Positions 34,156 to 43,204 of a stretch of 64,000 nt of DNA are shown here, piece by piece; within the stretch, counting starts at the first letter, position 1; each line of letters begins with the position of its first letter. Origin of the DNA: Bradyrhizobium sp. CB3481 (GTDB lineage: Bacteria > Pseudomonadota > Alphaproteobacteria > Rhizobiales > Xanthobacteraceae); assembly GCF_029714305.1 (NCBI RefSeq), contig NZ_CP121647.1:2252501-2316500 (forward strand), in the 5' to 3' direction. The notes under the pieces are model-generated. The model did no database searches, had not been told where the DNA came from, and saw only the letters and a program-made list of their open reading frames with translations. A program made the position numbers and the translations under genes.

Positions 34156-35007
34156 TCAAACTTGAATTGTCGGCTGCATAGCCCAATTTACTTTTGCATC
34201 AGCGGTCGCCAGATCGATTAGATTAAAATCTCTGGAGAAGCGTCTGAACTTCCTCCAACAAGACTGAATTCCCACGTACGACTTGAATCGCCGGTAAGGC
34301 GAAAGGTTAGGTACTAAAGGCTGCTCTGAATCGAAATCTCTCGGATGGAAATATGTCATTACATACTCCGACCGGCTGGCGATGTGCCGAATAGTCGAAT
34401 ACGGCAGCAATCGAAAATATCCTCCTCCTGAGAAATTGAGATCCATACCGAGCAATCGGCCTGGTACGATCGGGAATTGCTTTATGAAAACGTTCCCGCA
34501 AAGCTCGATCTTAGCGGGCCCATTTGCTGGGAATCCGCGAAAGCCACCATGGGAGTGCCGCGATACGAAAATGGAAGAGTCTAACTCGATGCCGTTTTCT
34601 GCCAGTATCGACCATGCCCATCCTGTTTGTCTTGATATCGAAAAGCCTGGAGATCTATACGCGCGTATTCTAGTGCCAGTGACGTCTTCAAGAGCTCGTA
34701 TAGAATTACGCAGGTCCTCTTGAAATTGTCTCGGTGTTAATCGGTGCACTAGTTTGTGAACGTCCGAATGAGATCCAATTTCGTGTCCAGCGCTATGGAT
34801 AGCCCGAATGACTGCTGGATGGGTCCGCGCAACCCAACCTAAACAAAAGAAAGTTGCCCTTATGTTTTCCTCGGCAAGGCATTCCAAGATCTTATCTGTA
34901 TTGCGAGCGATACGAGATTCGTAGCTGCGCCAACGATGATGATCTTCGGTTTCTTCGTGATCCAGTAGATGAAACCAATCTTCAATATCAAAGGTTAGTA
35001 TCAGCAT
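34156..35007 (-). CDS. Polysaccharide deacetylase, exosortase-locus type
   Basis: A 283-aa NodB-fold protein without signal peptide. Motif 1 is TFDIEDWFH, motif 2 GHEIGSHSDVHK, motif 3 RAYRSPGFS. This opening (DIEDWF) is characteristic of the deacetylases encoded in PEP-CTERM/exosortase polysaccharide loci. It would remove N-acetyl groups from a glycan or its lipid-linked precursor. It lies one nucleotide from the sugar transferase gene. Its AT-rich composition differs from the exosortase locus 25 kb away. Confidence 0.88.
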   Translation of the reverse strand: MLILTFDIEDWFHLLDHEETEDHHRWRSYESRIARNTDKILECLAEENIRATFFCLGWVARTHPAVIRAIHSAGHEIGSHSDVHKLVHRLTPRQFQEDLRNSIRALEDVTGTRIRAYRSPGFSISRQTGWAWSILAENGIELDSSIFVSRHSHGGFRGFPANGPAKIELCGNVFIKQFPIVPGRLLGMDLNFSGGGYFRLLPYSTIRHIASRSEYVMTYFHPRDFDSEQPLVPNLSPYRRFKSYVGIQSCWRKFRRFSRDFNLIDLATADAKVNWAMQPTIQV

Positions 35008-35008
35008 C

Positions 35009-35722
35009 CTACAAACCTCTGCCTTGCAAAACTCTGTAGAAGCACGCCAGTATCAGCTGGAGGTCATAATACACGATCTTAAGTGAGGAGCTCCTGTTTA
35101 GGATGTCTAGATAGTCGTACTCTCCTTCCTGTTTTCCGTATCGAGCTGTTCCTTTTAGCGATTGAGAGGGGCCAAATAATCCGGCCCTAAGAAGTTTGCG
35201 ATGAATATTTCCTTGGGCAACATCTCGGTTGTAATGATGTACAGCTAAAGGCCGCGGTCCAACCAGGCTCATATCACCCACGAGCACGTTCAAAAGCTGA
35301 GGTAATTCGTCCAGATAATATTTTTTGAGAATCCGGCCGAGATGAGTGTGGCAATTCGAATCCCACTCTGCCGAATAGGCGTGCCAATCTCCTCTGCTTG
35401 CGGACGCCGGGTCGATGTGGGCGCTTCTGACAACACGAAACTTGTACTTCCAAAAGATGCGGCCCCTGCTAACAGCCTTATAGCGGATCAGTAGTGCACC
35501 TCGTTCATCCGATCGGAGAGCTGAAATGGTGAGGTGTGCTATAACTATTGCCGCTATAAGAGGTGTTGCGAGCAAAAGGGCGATGATAGCTCCTATACGA
35601 TCGAACACCGCTTTTACAAATGGTTCTATTTGAGGTTGTTGCTGAAAAAGATGAGCATACCTCAGTCGTATGGTGGCTGATGGTGGCTGATGGGGGAACG
35701 CCTGTTGGGGCTCCGCTTCCAT
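35009..35722 (-). CDS. Undecaprenyl-phosphate sugar transferase (initiating)
   Basis: A 237-aa WcaJ/PglC-type phosphoglycosyl transferase. It has one N-terminal membrane segment ([24 protein letters not shown]), the basic [10 protein letters not shown] motif, the family signature [26 protein letters not shown] and a late [13 protein letters not shown]. It starts repeat-unit assembly on the lipid carrier. It lacks the N-terminal multi-TM domain of full WcaJ. First in the minus-strand set with deacetylase, radical SAM protein and methyltransferase. Confidence 0.92.
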   Translation of the reverse strand: MEAEPQQAFPHQPPSATIRLRYAHLFQQQPQIEPFVKAVFDRIGAIIALLLATPLIAAIVIAHLTISALRSDERGALLIRYKAVSRGRIFWKYKFRVVRSAHIDPASASRGDWHAYSAEWDSNCHTHLGRILKKYYLDELPQLLNVLVGDMSLVGPRPLAVHHYNRDVAQGNIHRKLLRAGLFGPSQSLKGTARYGKQEGEYDYLDILNRSSSLKIVYYDLQLILACFYRVLQGRGL

Positions 35723-35904
35723 AAAGGTACTCGCGGGCTACTAAAGTTCAATAAACAACAATCTGAAGTGGCGAATAACTTTGCTAAGTACCTCAATCGA
35801 GTCAAGCGTATTTTACGACCTGTCTTAGATCTCCAAGCTTGCGCGAACTAAATGCGGAGCTAGGGACAAGTACCGAGCGTCAGTTATAGTTAAGTTGTTC
35901 GGCC

Positions 35905-36021
35905 ATGGGTAACTTGCTCGCATATGCCGCGCTTATTACGTGGCCCTTAATTGCTCTGTTCTTGTACAGGTTTCAATCATTTACTCGGGCAACCATATGG
36001 ACGGTCCTCGCCGCAGATGGG
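35905..36021 (+). pseudogene. Possible 5' remnant of an O-antigen ligase/polymerase-type membrane protein
   Basis: The first 39 codons (GNLLAYAALITWPLIALFLYR, then FTRATIWTVLAAD) look like the N-terminus of the O-antigen-ligase family proteins found in exosortase loci. After that the frame becomes low-complexity and unrelated, continuing to 36339 without membrane character. The rest of the 856-bp stretch 35723-36578 holds no other supported gene. Probably the stump of a deleted polymerase/ligase gene; identification is from recalled N-terminal pattern only. Confidence 0.35.
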
Positions 36022-36543
36022 GTTCAGCTTGCCGGACCAATGGTCTGTCCGATTGTTCATCGCCCTGTGCCGCCTTTATGGTGTTCGGCCGTTCCTATAA
36101 CCGCGGCAGCGCTCGACGACGATCATGGTCAGAGTGCCATGTCGCTTTTTCGACACTTGGTGTGGCGGCAGTTTTCTGACCTGCACAGGGACCTATGGCC
36201 CTATATCAAGCCGACGACGGAGCGGTTGATCCGGAAGGCTATCCACGCCGATACGGAGGCAGCCGAGACCGCAATCGAGCCGGCCAGCCTGCGACGCGCG
36301 AGGTTATCGACTTGCACAACTCCTGAGTTCAGCGAATAGCCCCACATCAAACTCAACTTGGCGAACGGTTCCTCTGCACGCTTTCCTACACATAGCGACG
36401 AGGCGATCAGCCTGAAGCGCTGCCGCCAGCGGACGTCGACACCCTCAGTCGAAAAGTTGAGGACTAATTTTGCGAAACGGTAGGATCGAACCAGCCGGGG
36501 ACGAGCTTGGCACGGCCATGCCGTCATTCGGCCCGAATTGGCT

Positions 36544-36558
36544 GTGCCAAAGTGGCAC
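36544..36558. promoter_or_regulatory. Inverted repeat upstream of the G8 protein gene
   Basis: GTGCCA-AAG-TGGCAC, perfect 6-bp arms, 20 nt before the start codon of the G8 protein and just upstream of its strong GGAGGGGGC ribosome site. Could be an operator or a 5'-UTR hairpin. Confidence 0.3.
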
Positions 36559-36578
36559 GACCGAGGCGGAGGGGGCAG

Positions 36579-39500
36579 ATGCACGACATTGTAAGTACGC
36601 CTACCGGGCTGCAGCCGGAAGATTTCGTATCGACCGCAGCCTATGTGGCGGCCGTAAAGGCGCTGGGCGATCCGCCGGCCCATGCGGACGATCCTTCGAT
36701 GGCGAAAGAGCATGCAGCGCTGTTCGCGCTAGTGCCGCGCGCCGAAGCGACGCATGTCGCTGTCAGGAACGGCTCATGGTTCGATCCGACCACCTGGTCC
36801 GACGGACGCATTCCTGATGCGGGCGCCAAGGTGCTCATTCCCGAGGCCATCTCCGTAAAATATGACGGCGTCAGCGATGCGTCTCTGTTCACTGTACGCG
36901 TTGATGGCAAGTTGCTGTTCGCACCCGATCACGACACCCGCATGGTGGTCGACACGCTTGTCGTGGCCAAGACGGGACTCTTGCAGATCGGCACCGATGA
37001 TCATCCTATTCAGGATGGCGTGACGGCGAACATCGTGATCGCGGATAACGGCCCGATCGACGTCAATTGGGATCCGATGCTGCTCAGCCGCGGGATTATC
37101 TCTCACGGCAGCACCGAGATTCACGGTCAGGAAAAGACGTCATTCCTGAAGCTGGAGATGGATCCTGTTGCGGGGAGCACGCTGCTTCACCTCGATGAGG
37201 ATGCTGTTCAGAACGGTTGGAAAGTAGGCGATAAGATCGTCGTGACGGGTACTCATATCGGCCCCCAATTGATACCGGGGGCAGGCTGGGTAGATATCGG
37301 ATCGCAAGACGAGGTCCGAACTATCAAAGCGATCTATGGTTCGACCATCGTTCTGGATCAAGCGCTCGCCTACAATCATGATTCTCCGCGGGCAGACCTC
37401 AAAGCTTACGTGGCCGACTACACCCGCAACGTGGTGATCGAAACGCAGCATGCGAGCGATCTCCCCTCATCGCAGCGGGGGCACGTCATGTTCATGCATA
37501 GCCCTTCGGTCGATGTGGAGAATGCTGAATTTTATGAGTTGGGCCGCACAGACAAATCCACCCGTGCGGTCGATGCAGCTACAGCAACCGACATTACGAG
37601 CGATACCAACGTCAAAGGCCGATACGCGCTCCATTTGCACGAAACTGGTGTCGGTCCTTTAAGCCCGGAGACCATCGTAAAGGGTAATGCGATCTGGGGA
37701 TCTCCCGGCTGGGGCGTCGTCCAGCATGCATCGAGCGCGGACATCGAAAACAACGCCACGTTTAATACATTCGGCGCCGCTTATGTCGCCGAGACGGGTG
37801 ATGAGACAGGTCTCTGGCGTAGCAACATTGCGATTCAAGCGCACGGAATCGGCGCGGGATCGTGGGTAGACAAGAACCAATTCGACGTCGCGGCGTTCGA
37901 TCTCGCGAAGTCAGGAATCGGCTTTTACTTTCAGGGCCGAATGATCGATGTGACCGACAACGTCGCGGCTGGGGTTAACGAGGGCTTTGTGTACATGGTC
38001 AGGGGAACCCCGGCCAATATCGACGCTAACAACCTTGATCAACCCGAGATTCTGCACGGTTCGTCGTCGAGCGACGTAGCAGCCGCGCCAATACAAAACT
38101 TCACGAACAACGAAGTTCTTGCGGCAGCCTATGGCTTTATGGTCGTGAAGGCCAATCCGGCCCAGGGACACGACGTTCGATCGGTGATCGACGGTTTCAA
38201 GGCGTGGGAAACCGACATCGGTATTCACCTTGAGTATACGGCTCACTATACCTTCCTTGATGCGGATTTGGTTGGTCCCGACCTAGGTCGGGTGGCACCC
38301 AAGGGCACCAGCGGCATCGAGTTGGGGAACAATACCTTCGATATCGTGATCAACCGGGCCAACATCGCGAATTATCAGGAGGGCATAGTTCTATCAAAAG
38401 TAATGACGACCGATTCCATCTCACCGTCAGATCTGAACTATGTGATCATCGACCTGAAGACGCAGGACATCCAGAATAACGCGATCAAGAATTTCGATCC
38501 GCTTCTCGACAAGCAGTTGGCTTCGGGGCAACTCGTGTCAGGCCCGGCTGGCCTCGCAATGAGCTGGAGCCAAATTCCAGTCTGGGATTTCACCTGGCCG
38601 GGTGGCCGCTCCGTGAAGCTGGTAGGCGTAAAGACTGACAGCATCGGCCAGATCAAATATGCGAATGGTAATGAGACTTTCACGATCGGCCTCGAGGAGA
38701 TGGCCGGCATCCTTTCGCATCAGGGATATTACACCACGGCAGATGGCCGGAAGATCGTGCTGATCGAGGAGTACTTTTCCGACCGGGCGACCGGTGAGAT
38801 TTTCAAGACAAGCATCCCGATCCAGATTGCCGAAAACGTCCCGCTCCTGAAGAGCAGATGGTACATGTTGGACCGCGATGCGATTTCGCTGGGCAACATC
38901 GATCTCAATGCGCCAGCGCCTCTCGCTTTCGCCGATACGGCGTCAACGAGCGCAGGGATGAGCGTTGTGATCGACGTCCTCCACAACGACGTCGACCTGA
39001 AAAATTTGGCCATGAAAATCGATGGCACGACGCAGCCGGTCCACGGCACTGTCACCGCAAACCCTGACGGCACGCTGACCTACAAGCCCGACGGCGACTT
39101 CACCGGTGTGGACACCTTCAAATATTGGGTGACGGACAAGAATGGAAAGTTCGACGACGGCTTCGTAAGGGTGACGGTCGGCCCCGGGACCGGTACGGGC
39201 GGGTCACATGGCGGCGGCACGCCGGGCCACTCGCACGATCCCGGTGACGTTGGTGCGCATGACGACGATGGTCATGACCCCGATGTGCCACCGGAAGTCC
39301 CGGCTCCGCCCACAAGACCACTGCCGGCGCCGGGTCACGCGCACGATCATGACGATCGCGTCAATGACCGTGATCCCGGTCATGCTCATGATACCGGCGT
39401 GCCGTCGGTCCCGGAGGTCCCGTCTCCGCCGGCGGTGCCGGTTTTTGACAGGCCGGGAGCCTCTGATTCGCGGCCGTGGCAGCAGATCAATGTCCGGCTC

Positions 39501-39935
39501 AGTCACGACGAAAAAGATTGGGGCGGCTGCGGTGGGGAAGGTATGCTGAAGGCGGTGGCCGGAAGCTTGGAAGCGTTTGCGGGCGGCCGGTCAGGGTACG
39601 ATCCCTTGTCCACTCCCTCAGCCGTGTACGGCGACGATTTCGGGGTCGTGAAGAAAGTCGGCGAACATCTTGAACGTGCCGTCGATCAGCCTTCGCCGGA
39701 TCATGGCGTCATCGCTCCGAACGCACACCTATTTTCGATGGGCAATACGCTTACGTTGCACCTCGAAAGCTCGGCATCTGAAATGGGGCTTCCGGTGTCA
39801 GATAGCCTCGACCTAGCTTTTTCCTTCAGGGACTTGGCTACGCCCTATTTGGATGGGAGTCATCAGGCGGGGCCCGAAATGCGGCCTCTCGTCGAGCACT
39901 TGGGCGGAGTTGCATCCGGCTTTATTTTTGCGTGA
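36579..39935 (+). CDS. Large G8-domain beta-helix protein with His/Asp-rich linker
   Basis: An 1118-aa protein from ATG 36579 (GGAGGGGGC 3 nt upstream). Residues 60-190 form a G8 domain (GSWFDPTTWSDGRIPDAGAKVLIP, then VDTLVVAKTGLLQIG). A right-handed beta-helix region follows (repeated short strands, about 280-640). A cadherin/Ig-like repeat with VIDVLHNDVD and GTVTANPDGTLTYKPDGDFTGVDTF lies near 800-865. Next is a linker of about 100 residues dense in His, Asp, Pro (PGHSHDPGDVGAHDDDGHDPD) and a short C-terminal domain. There is no Sec signal and no clear RTX nonapeptide, so secretion, perhaps by a type I system, is a guess. G8 proteins act on or bind extracellular polysaccharides. Confidence 0.8.
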   Translation: MHDIVSTPTGLQPEDFVSTAAYVAAVKALGDPPAHADDPSMAKEHAALFALVPRAEATHVAVRNGSWFDPTTWSDGRIPDAGAKVLIPEAISVKYDGVSDASLFTVRVDGKLLFAPDHDTRMVVDTLVVAKTGLLQIGTDDHPIQDGVTANIVIADNGPIDVNWDPMLLSRGIISHGSTEIHGQEKTSFLKLEMDPVAGSTLLHLDEDAVQNGWKVGDKIVVTGTHIGPQLIPGAGWVDIGSQDEVRTIKAIYGSTIVLDQALAYNHDSPRADLKAYVADYTRNVVIETQHASDLPSSQRGHVMFMHSPSVDVENAEFYELGRTDKSTRAVDAATATDITSDTNVKGRYALHLHETGVGPLSPETIVKGNAIWGSPGWGVVQHASSADIENNATFNTFGAAYVAETGDETGLWRSNIAIQAHGIGAGSWVDKNQFDVAAFDLAKSGIGFYFQGRMIDVTDNVAAGVNEGFVYMVRGTPANIDANNLDQPEILHGSSSSDVAAAPIQNFTNNEVLAAAYGFMVVKANPAQGHDVRSVIDGFKAWETDIGIHLEYTAHYTFLDADLVGPDLGRVAPKGTSGIELGNNTFDIVINRANIANYQEGIVLSKVMTTDSISPSDLNYVIIDLKTQDIQNNAIKNFDPLLDKQLASGQLVSGPAGLAMSWSQIPVWDFTWPGGRSVKLVGVKTDSIGQIKYANGNETFTIGLEEMAGILSHQGYYTTADGRKIVLIEEYFSDRATGEIFKTSIPIQIAENVPLLKSRWYMLDRDAISLGNIDLNAPAPLAFADTASTSAGMSVVIDVLHNDVDLKNLAMKIDGTTQPVHGTVTANPDGTLTYKPDGDFTGVDTFKYWVTDKNGKFDDGFVRVTVGPGTGTGGSHGGGTPGHSHDPGDVGAHDDDGHDPDVPPEVPAPPTRPLPAPGHAHDHDDRVNDRDPGHAHDTGVPSVPEVPSPPAVPVFDRPGASDSRPWQQINVRLSHDEKDWGGCGGEGMLKAVAGSLEAFAGGRSGYDPLSTPSAVYGDDFGVVKKVGEHLERAVDQPSPDHGVIAPNAHLFSMGNTLTLHLESSASEMGLPVSDSLDLAFSFRDLATPYLDGSHQAGPEMRPLVEHLGGVASGFIFA

Positions 39936-40005
39936 TTTGCAGCAGTTGAACATCCTCCGAATGAGTGGACACCTGTAGTAGGCTCATTGAGCCCGGAGGT
40001 GTCGA

Positions 40006-40311
40006 ATGGGACGTCAACGTCGGTCATTTACCGAAGAGTACAAGCGCCAGGCCGTTGAGCTGGTGGTGTCGAGCCGTCGCTCGGTCACGTCGGTGGCCAA
40101 GGAGCTCGGTCTGCGCGACTCGGTGCTACGGCGCTGGGTGGACAAGTTCCGGCAGGAGCCGACATCGGCGGCGTGGCGCTCCACCACGCAGGCGACGCCG
40201 ATGTCGGCGACCAGGCTTCGGAGATCGCCCGGCTGCGCCAGGAGAACGAACGGCTGCGCATGGAGCGCGACATTTTAAAAAAGTCGATCGCGATCTTCGC
40301 CGGAACCGGAC
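40006..40311 (+). pseudogene. IS3 OrfA with frameshift
   Basis: The first half encodes the IS3 HTH (RRSFTEEYKRQAVELVVSS, SVTSVAKELGLRDSVLRRWVDKFRQ). Between about 40150 and 40205 the frame is lost; the expected leucine-zipper end EIARLRQENERLRMERDILKKSIAIFAG is present in another frame. A single-nucleotide indel is the simplest explanation. Confidence 0.85.
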
Positions 40312-41171
40312 ATGAGCTTCCGCTTCATTGAGGGCCACCGCGACGTCTATCCAGTGCGGCTGATGTGCGCTGTGCTCGAGGTCTCGCCGGCGGGCTATTA
40401 CGCCTGGCGCGAGCGGCCGGTGAGCGCCCGAGCAACCTCAAATTCCGTGCTGCTGGCTGCGGTCCGGCAAGTCCATCACGACAGCAGCGGCCGCTACGGA
40501 AGTCCCCGCGTCCATGCCATCCTGCGCAGGCAGGGCCGTGGCGCCAGCCGCGGCCGGATCGAGCGGCTGATGCGTCGGCACGGCATCCGCGCCATCATGG
40601 CGCCGCCGCGCCGTGTGCGCACCACCGACAGCCTTCACGACCTGCCGATCGCCCCGAACCTGGTCGCGCGAGACTTCACAGCGGAAGCCCCGAACCGGGT
40701 CTGGCTCGCCGATATCACCTATATCCCGACCGCGGAGGGTTGGCTGTATCTGGCGTCCGTCATGGATCTCTTCAGCCGAAAGATCGTCGGCTGGGCCATG
40801 CGGGAGCATATGCAGGTCGAATTCGCATCCGCGGCACTGACGATGGCCATCCAGCAGCAACGGCCGCAGGCCGGATTGATCCACCACTCCGATCGCGGCG
40901 TGCAGTATGCCTCACGCGCCTATCGCGACGCTCTCACGGCGCCGGCATCACCGCATCGATGAGCCGCAGGGCCGATTGCTACGACAATGCCCCGATGGAG
41001 AGCTTCTTCCATACCCTGAAGACCGAGGTCGTTCACCATCGCGACTACAAGACCCGCGCCGAGGCCCAGCGCGATATCTTCGCCTTCATCGAGGGCTTCT
41101 ACAACCGAACAAGGCTCCATTCCGCCGTCGGATATATCGCCCTGATCGAGATGGAGCTAAACGCCGCCTAA
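40312..41171 (+). pseudogene. IS3 OrfB (DDE integrase) with frameshift
   Basis: From ATG 40312 the frame encodes the integrase with catalytic Asp residues in WLADITYIP and HHSDRGVQY. After about 40938 it breaks and would stop at 40962. The remainder, including the catalytic Glu in APMESFFHTLKTE and the end FYNRTRLHSAVGY, continues in a different frame to 41171. The transposase is therefore split and presumably inactive. Confidence 0.88.
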
Positions 41172-41199
41172 ACCCGTCCACTTTTTCGGGGGAAGATCA

Positions 41200-43204
41200 A
41201 GTGCAACCTTTCTGCCTTCCATGCCGTAACACGGGCGGCAGGCCCAACGCTATGCTCATAGCTGATGTCGGTTACAGCACGCGTTATTGAGTAACAAGCA
41301 ACGCGGCTCAGCGAATCCGGTTCGGCAACGGCTGCTTCCGCAACCGGTAGGGACCGTGGTTGCCGGAGTGGGAATCAGGGCTCGAACGCAGGCTTACGCA
41401 TTGGGGGAAGGCGCCGCCTTGGAAAAATGGAGTCGATCTACGCAAACTGTAAGGTTAGTTGCCGACGTTCTGGCCCGTCGTGGCGCTCACGGAATCAGCG
41501 TGGAGGGTAATTCGCACATCTGAAGGTCGGAACGGCGGCGCATTCCCAGGCGACGTCTTCCACACTTCCTCTGACCAGCTCCGCCGCTGCGATAAGCTAC
41601 AAAGGGCGGCTCACCTTAGGTGAGGCCTCGGCTTGCCCTTGATCTTACTCTCGATGGTCTCCGCGATATCGAGGAAAAGGCATATCGCAGTTAAGGCAAC
41701 GGCTAACACGATCAGGCTGAAATAGCGCGCAAAACTAACCAATATCTGCTTCATAGTACGCAACTCACAACTCAACGGTGCGGTGCGGATGCACCTGATT
41801 TAAAACGACAAAGGCTGTCGCAGGTTCCATCCCCCCGGGAAGCGTGCAAATGCCTCAGTCCGGCCAGCCATCCGAGCAGGGATGCGGCAGCGGCTGCGCG
41901 ACGGCATCTACTCACTCGCCCCGACCACAAGGCGACTGCACCGATCCAAAAATGAAAGCGAGAAATAGAATCGAGGCAATTTCCATGGTCCTTCACGAAA
42001 GACTTCAAAAGGGTGGGGCCGCATCGAGGGCAGGTTGAAGCGGCCCTTGGCTCGCGCTGGGACGTATTGGGGATAGTCTGGTCCGCGCGACTTGCAATTA
42101 CGCTATGCCCCGTTAGATCGGCTGCAACGAAACTCGTTGGTTAACATTGGCTGTTAAGCTTGATATCCGCAGTAGACTTTAGTTCTGGAACTGGCTGCGG
42201 AATTCCCACCCTCGCGGATATTGCACGTCGGTTCACGCTGGCGGTTCGGTAGCGGATGACGTGTTTTCGAAGCTGGAGCGCTTCTATGGGCCCATGCAGG
42301 ATGTCACCACGGCTAAGCTTATCTGGTCTTGACTAGCCATGGCCTAGCTGCGAATGGAACAACGCCAGCATTTACTTTGATCGAGGAGCGACGCGAAGCG
42401 CTCGCCGCGCCCGTGCCTACAGAAGTGGGATTCAACCTTCGACTGCCGGGAGTTCGCTAATTACTCAGGGCAGCACACACATGTGGTGTGTCGAGCACCA
42501 CCGGCAATTCCAGCGGTGGTGAATTTGGCTATGCTGACGCGGCGCGACCAACCTACTCGTCATCCCAAATTTCCGCAGCAACAAACTCGCAGTACGCGGT
42601 AAACCGCGCGGGAAGCTTTTACCGAAAGCACTTCAGACGGCAAAGGCTTCTAACTTGCATCTCGAACGGCGTCTAACACCCAAACCACTATTGGGGATCT
42701 GGCGGCACCTTAAGCACGCTGACTCAGCGAACACGGCAAGTGGGGCGATGCCAAATGGGAACCTTCTCTTTGATGGTGTCTGAGGCTTCGGCTACGACAA
42801 CAAGCAAGTTTCAGTGGCCAGCTTCGGCGCCGCGCTTACAGCAACAGAGGCCGCCAACTACTCGCGGCTGCAACTTTCATGACTGCCGTCGGCAACTGAC
42901 GACGAGGGTTGTCTGGAAGCCGCGAATCCAATCTCAGCGAACCCGATCAGCAGCATTCGCTCAGGCGCCAAATCGACGGCAAGAAACGCCGACGCCGTGC
43001 TACACCGCCGTTTGCAATTGGAGCGGTAGCAAGCGTGCCGGTCTCCGGTTCCACGCGTAGCCTAGCCCCGGCGGGGCGCTAGCCCGGCTCTCTTGCTCGG
43101 CAACTTGGGCAGAATTTGCTGACGTTTTCGTCTGATGACCATCCGGCGCGTTCCTCGAGCGCGCTGGCAGAGCAACTCTGGGTCATTTGATTCTTCGTTG
43201 TCAC
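41200..43204. other. Two-kilobase decayed stretch without intact genes
   Basis: Only short frames occur on either strand, none with a domain, and many stops. Composition is intermediate. The one frame I consider possible is the 47-aa membrane protein at 41611-41754. This looks like degraded sequence between the IS3 element and the glycosyltransferase, possibly old island genes. Confidence 0.55.
41611..41754 (-). CDS. Possible small TM protein (47 aa)
   Basis: A 47-aa frame: KQILVSFARYFSLIVLAVAL and the following TAICLFLDIAE form one long TM helix, then a charged tail (TIESKIKGKPRPHLR). The topology is convincing for a membrane miniprotein, but no clear ribosome site precedes ATG and the surroundings are decayed. 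Confidence 0.35.
   Translation of the reverse strand: MKQILVSFARYFSLIVLAVALTAICLFLDIAETIESKIKGKPRPHLR

Larger units (their letters stand above)
39947..41199 (+). mobile_element. IS3-family element (1253 bp) with 3-bp target duplication, genes broken
   Basis: Left inverted repeat 39947-39970 (TGAACATCCTCCGAATGAGTGGAC) and right repeat 41176-41199 (inward TGATCTTCCCCCGAAAAAGTGGAC) match at 19 of 24 positions. AGT is duplicated outside both ends (39944-39946, 41200-41202), as usual for IS3. Both open reading frames carry frameshifts, so the element is a fossil that kept clean ends. It inserted 11 bp after the stop of the G8 protein. Confidence 0.88.

Noticed and set aside
36553..36578. Sigma-54 promoter (TGGCAC) before the G8 protein gene
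   Set aside because: The -24-like TGGCAC is present but no TTGC at -12 spacing; it also lies too close to the start codon. The inverted repeat is the better description.
40277..40283. A6G run in IS3 as programmed -1 frameshift site
   Set aside because: A -1 shift from the leucine-zipper frame of OrfA does not enter the OrfB frame here, and both genes carry other frameshifts, so I do not annotate a recoding site.
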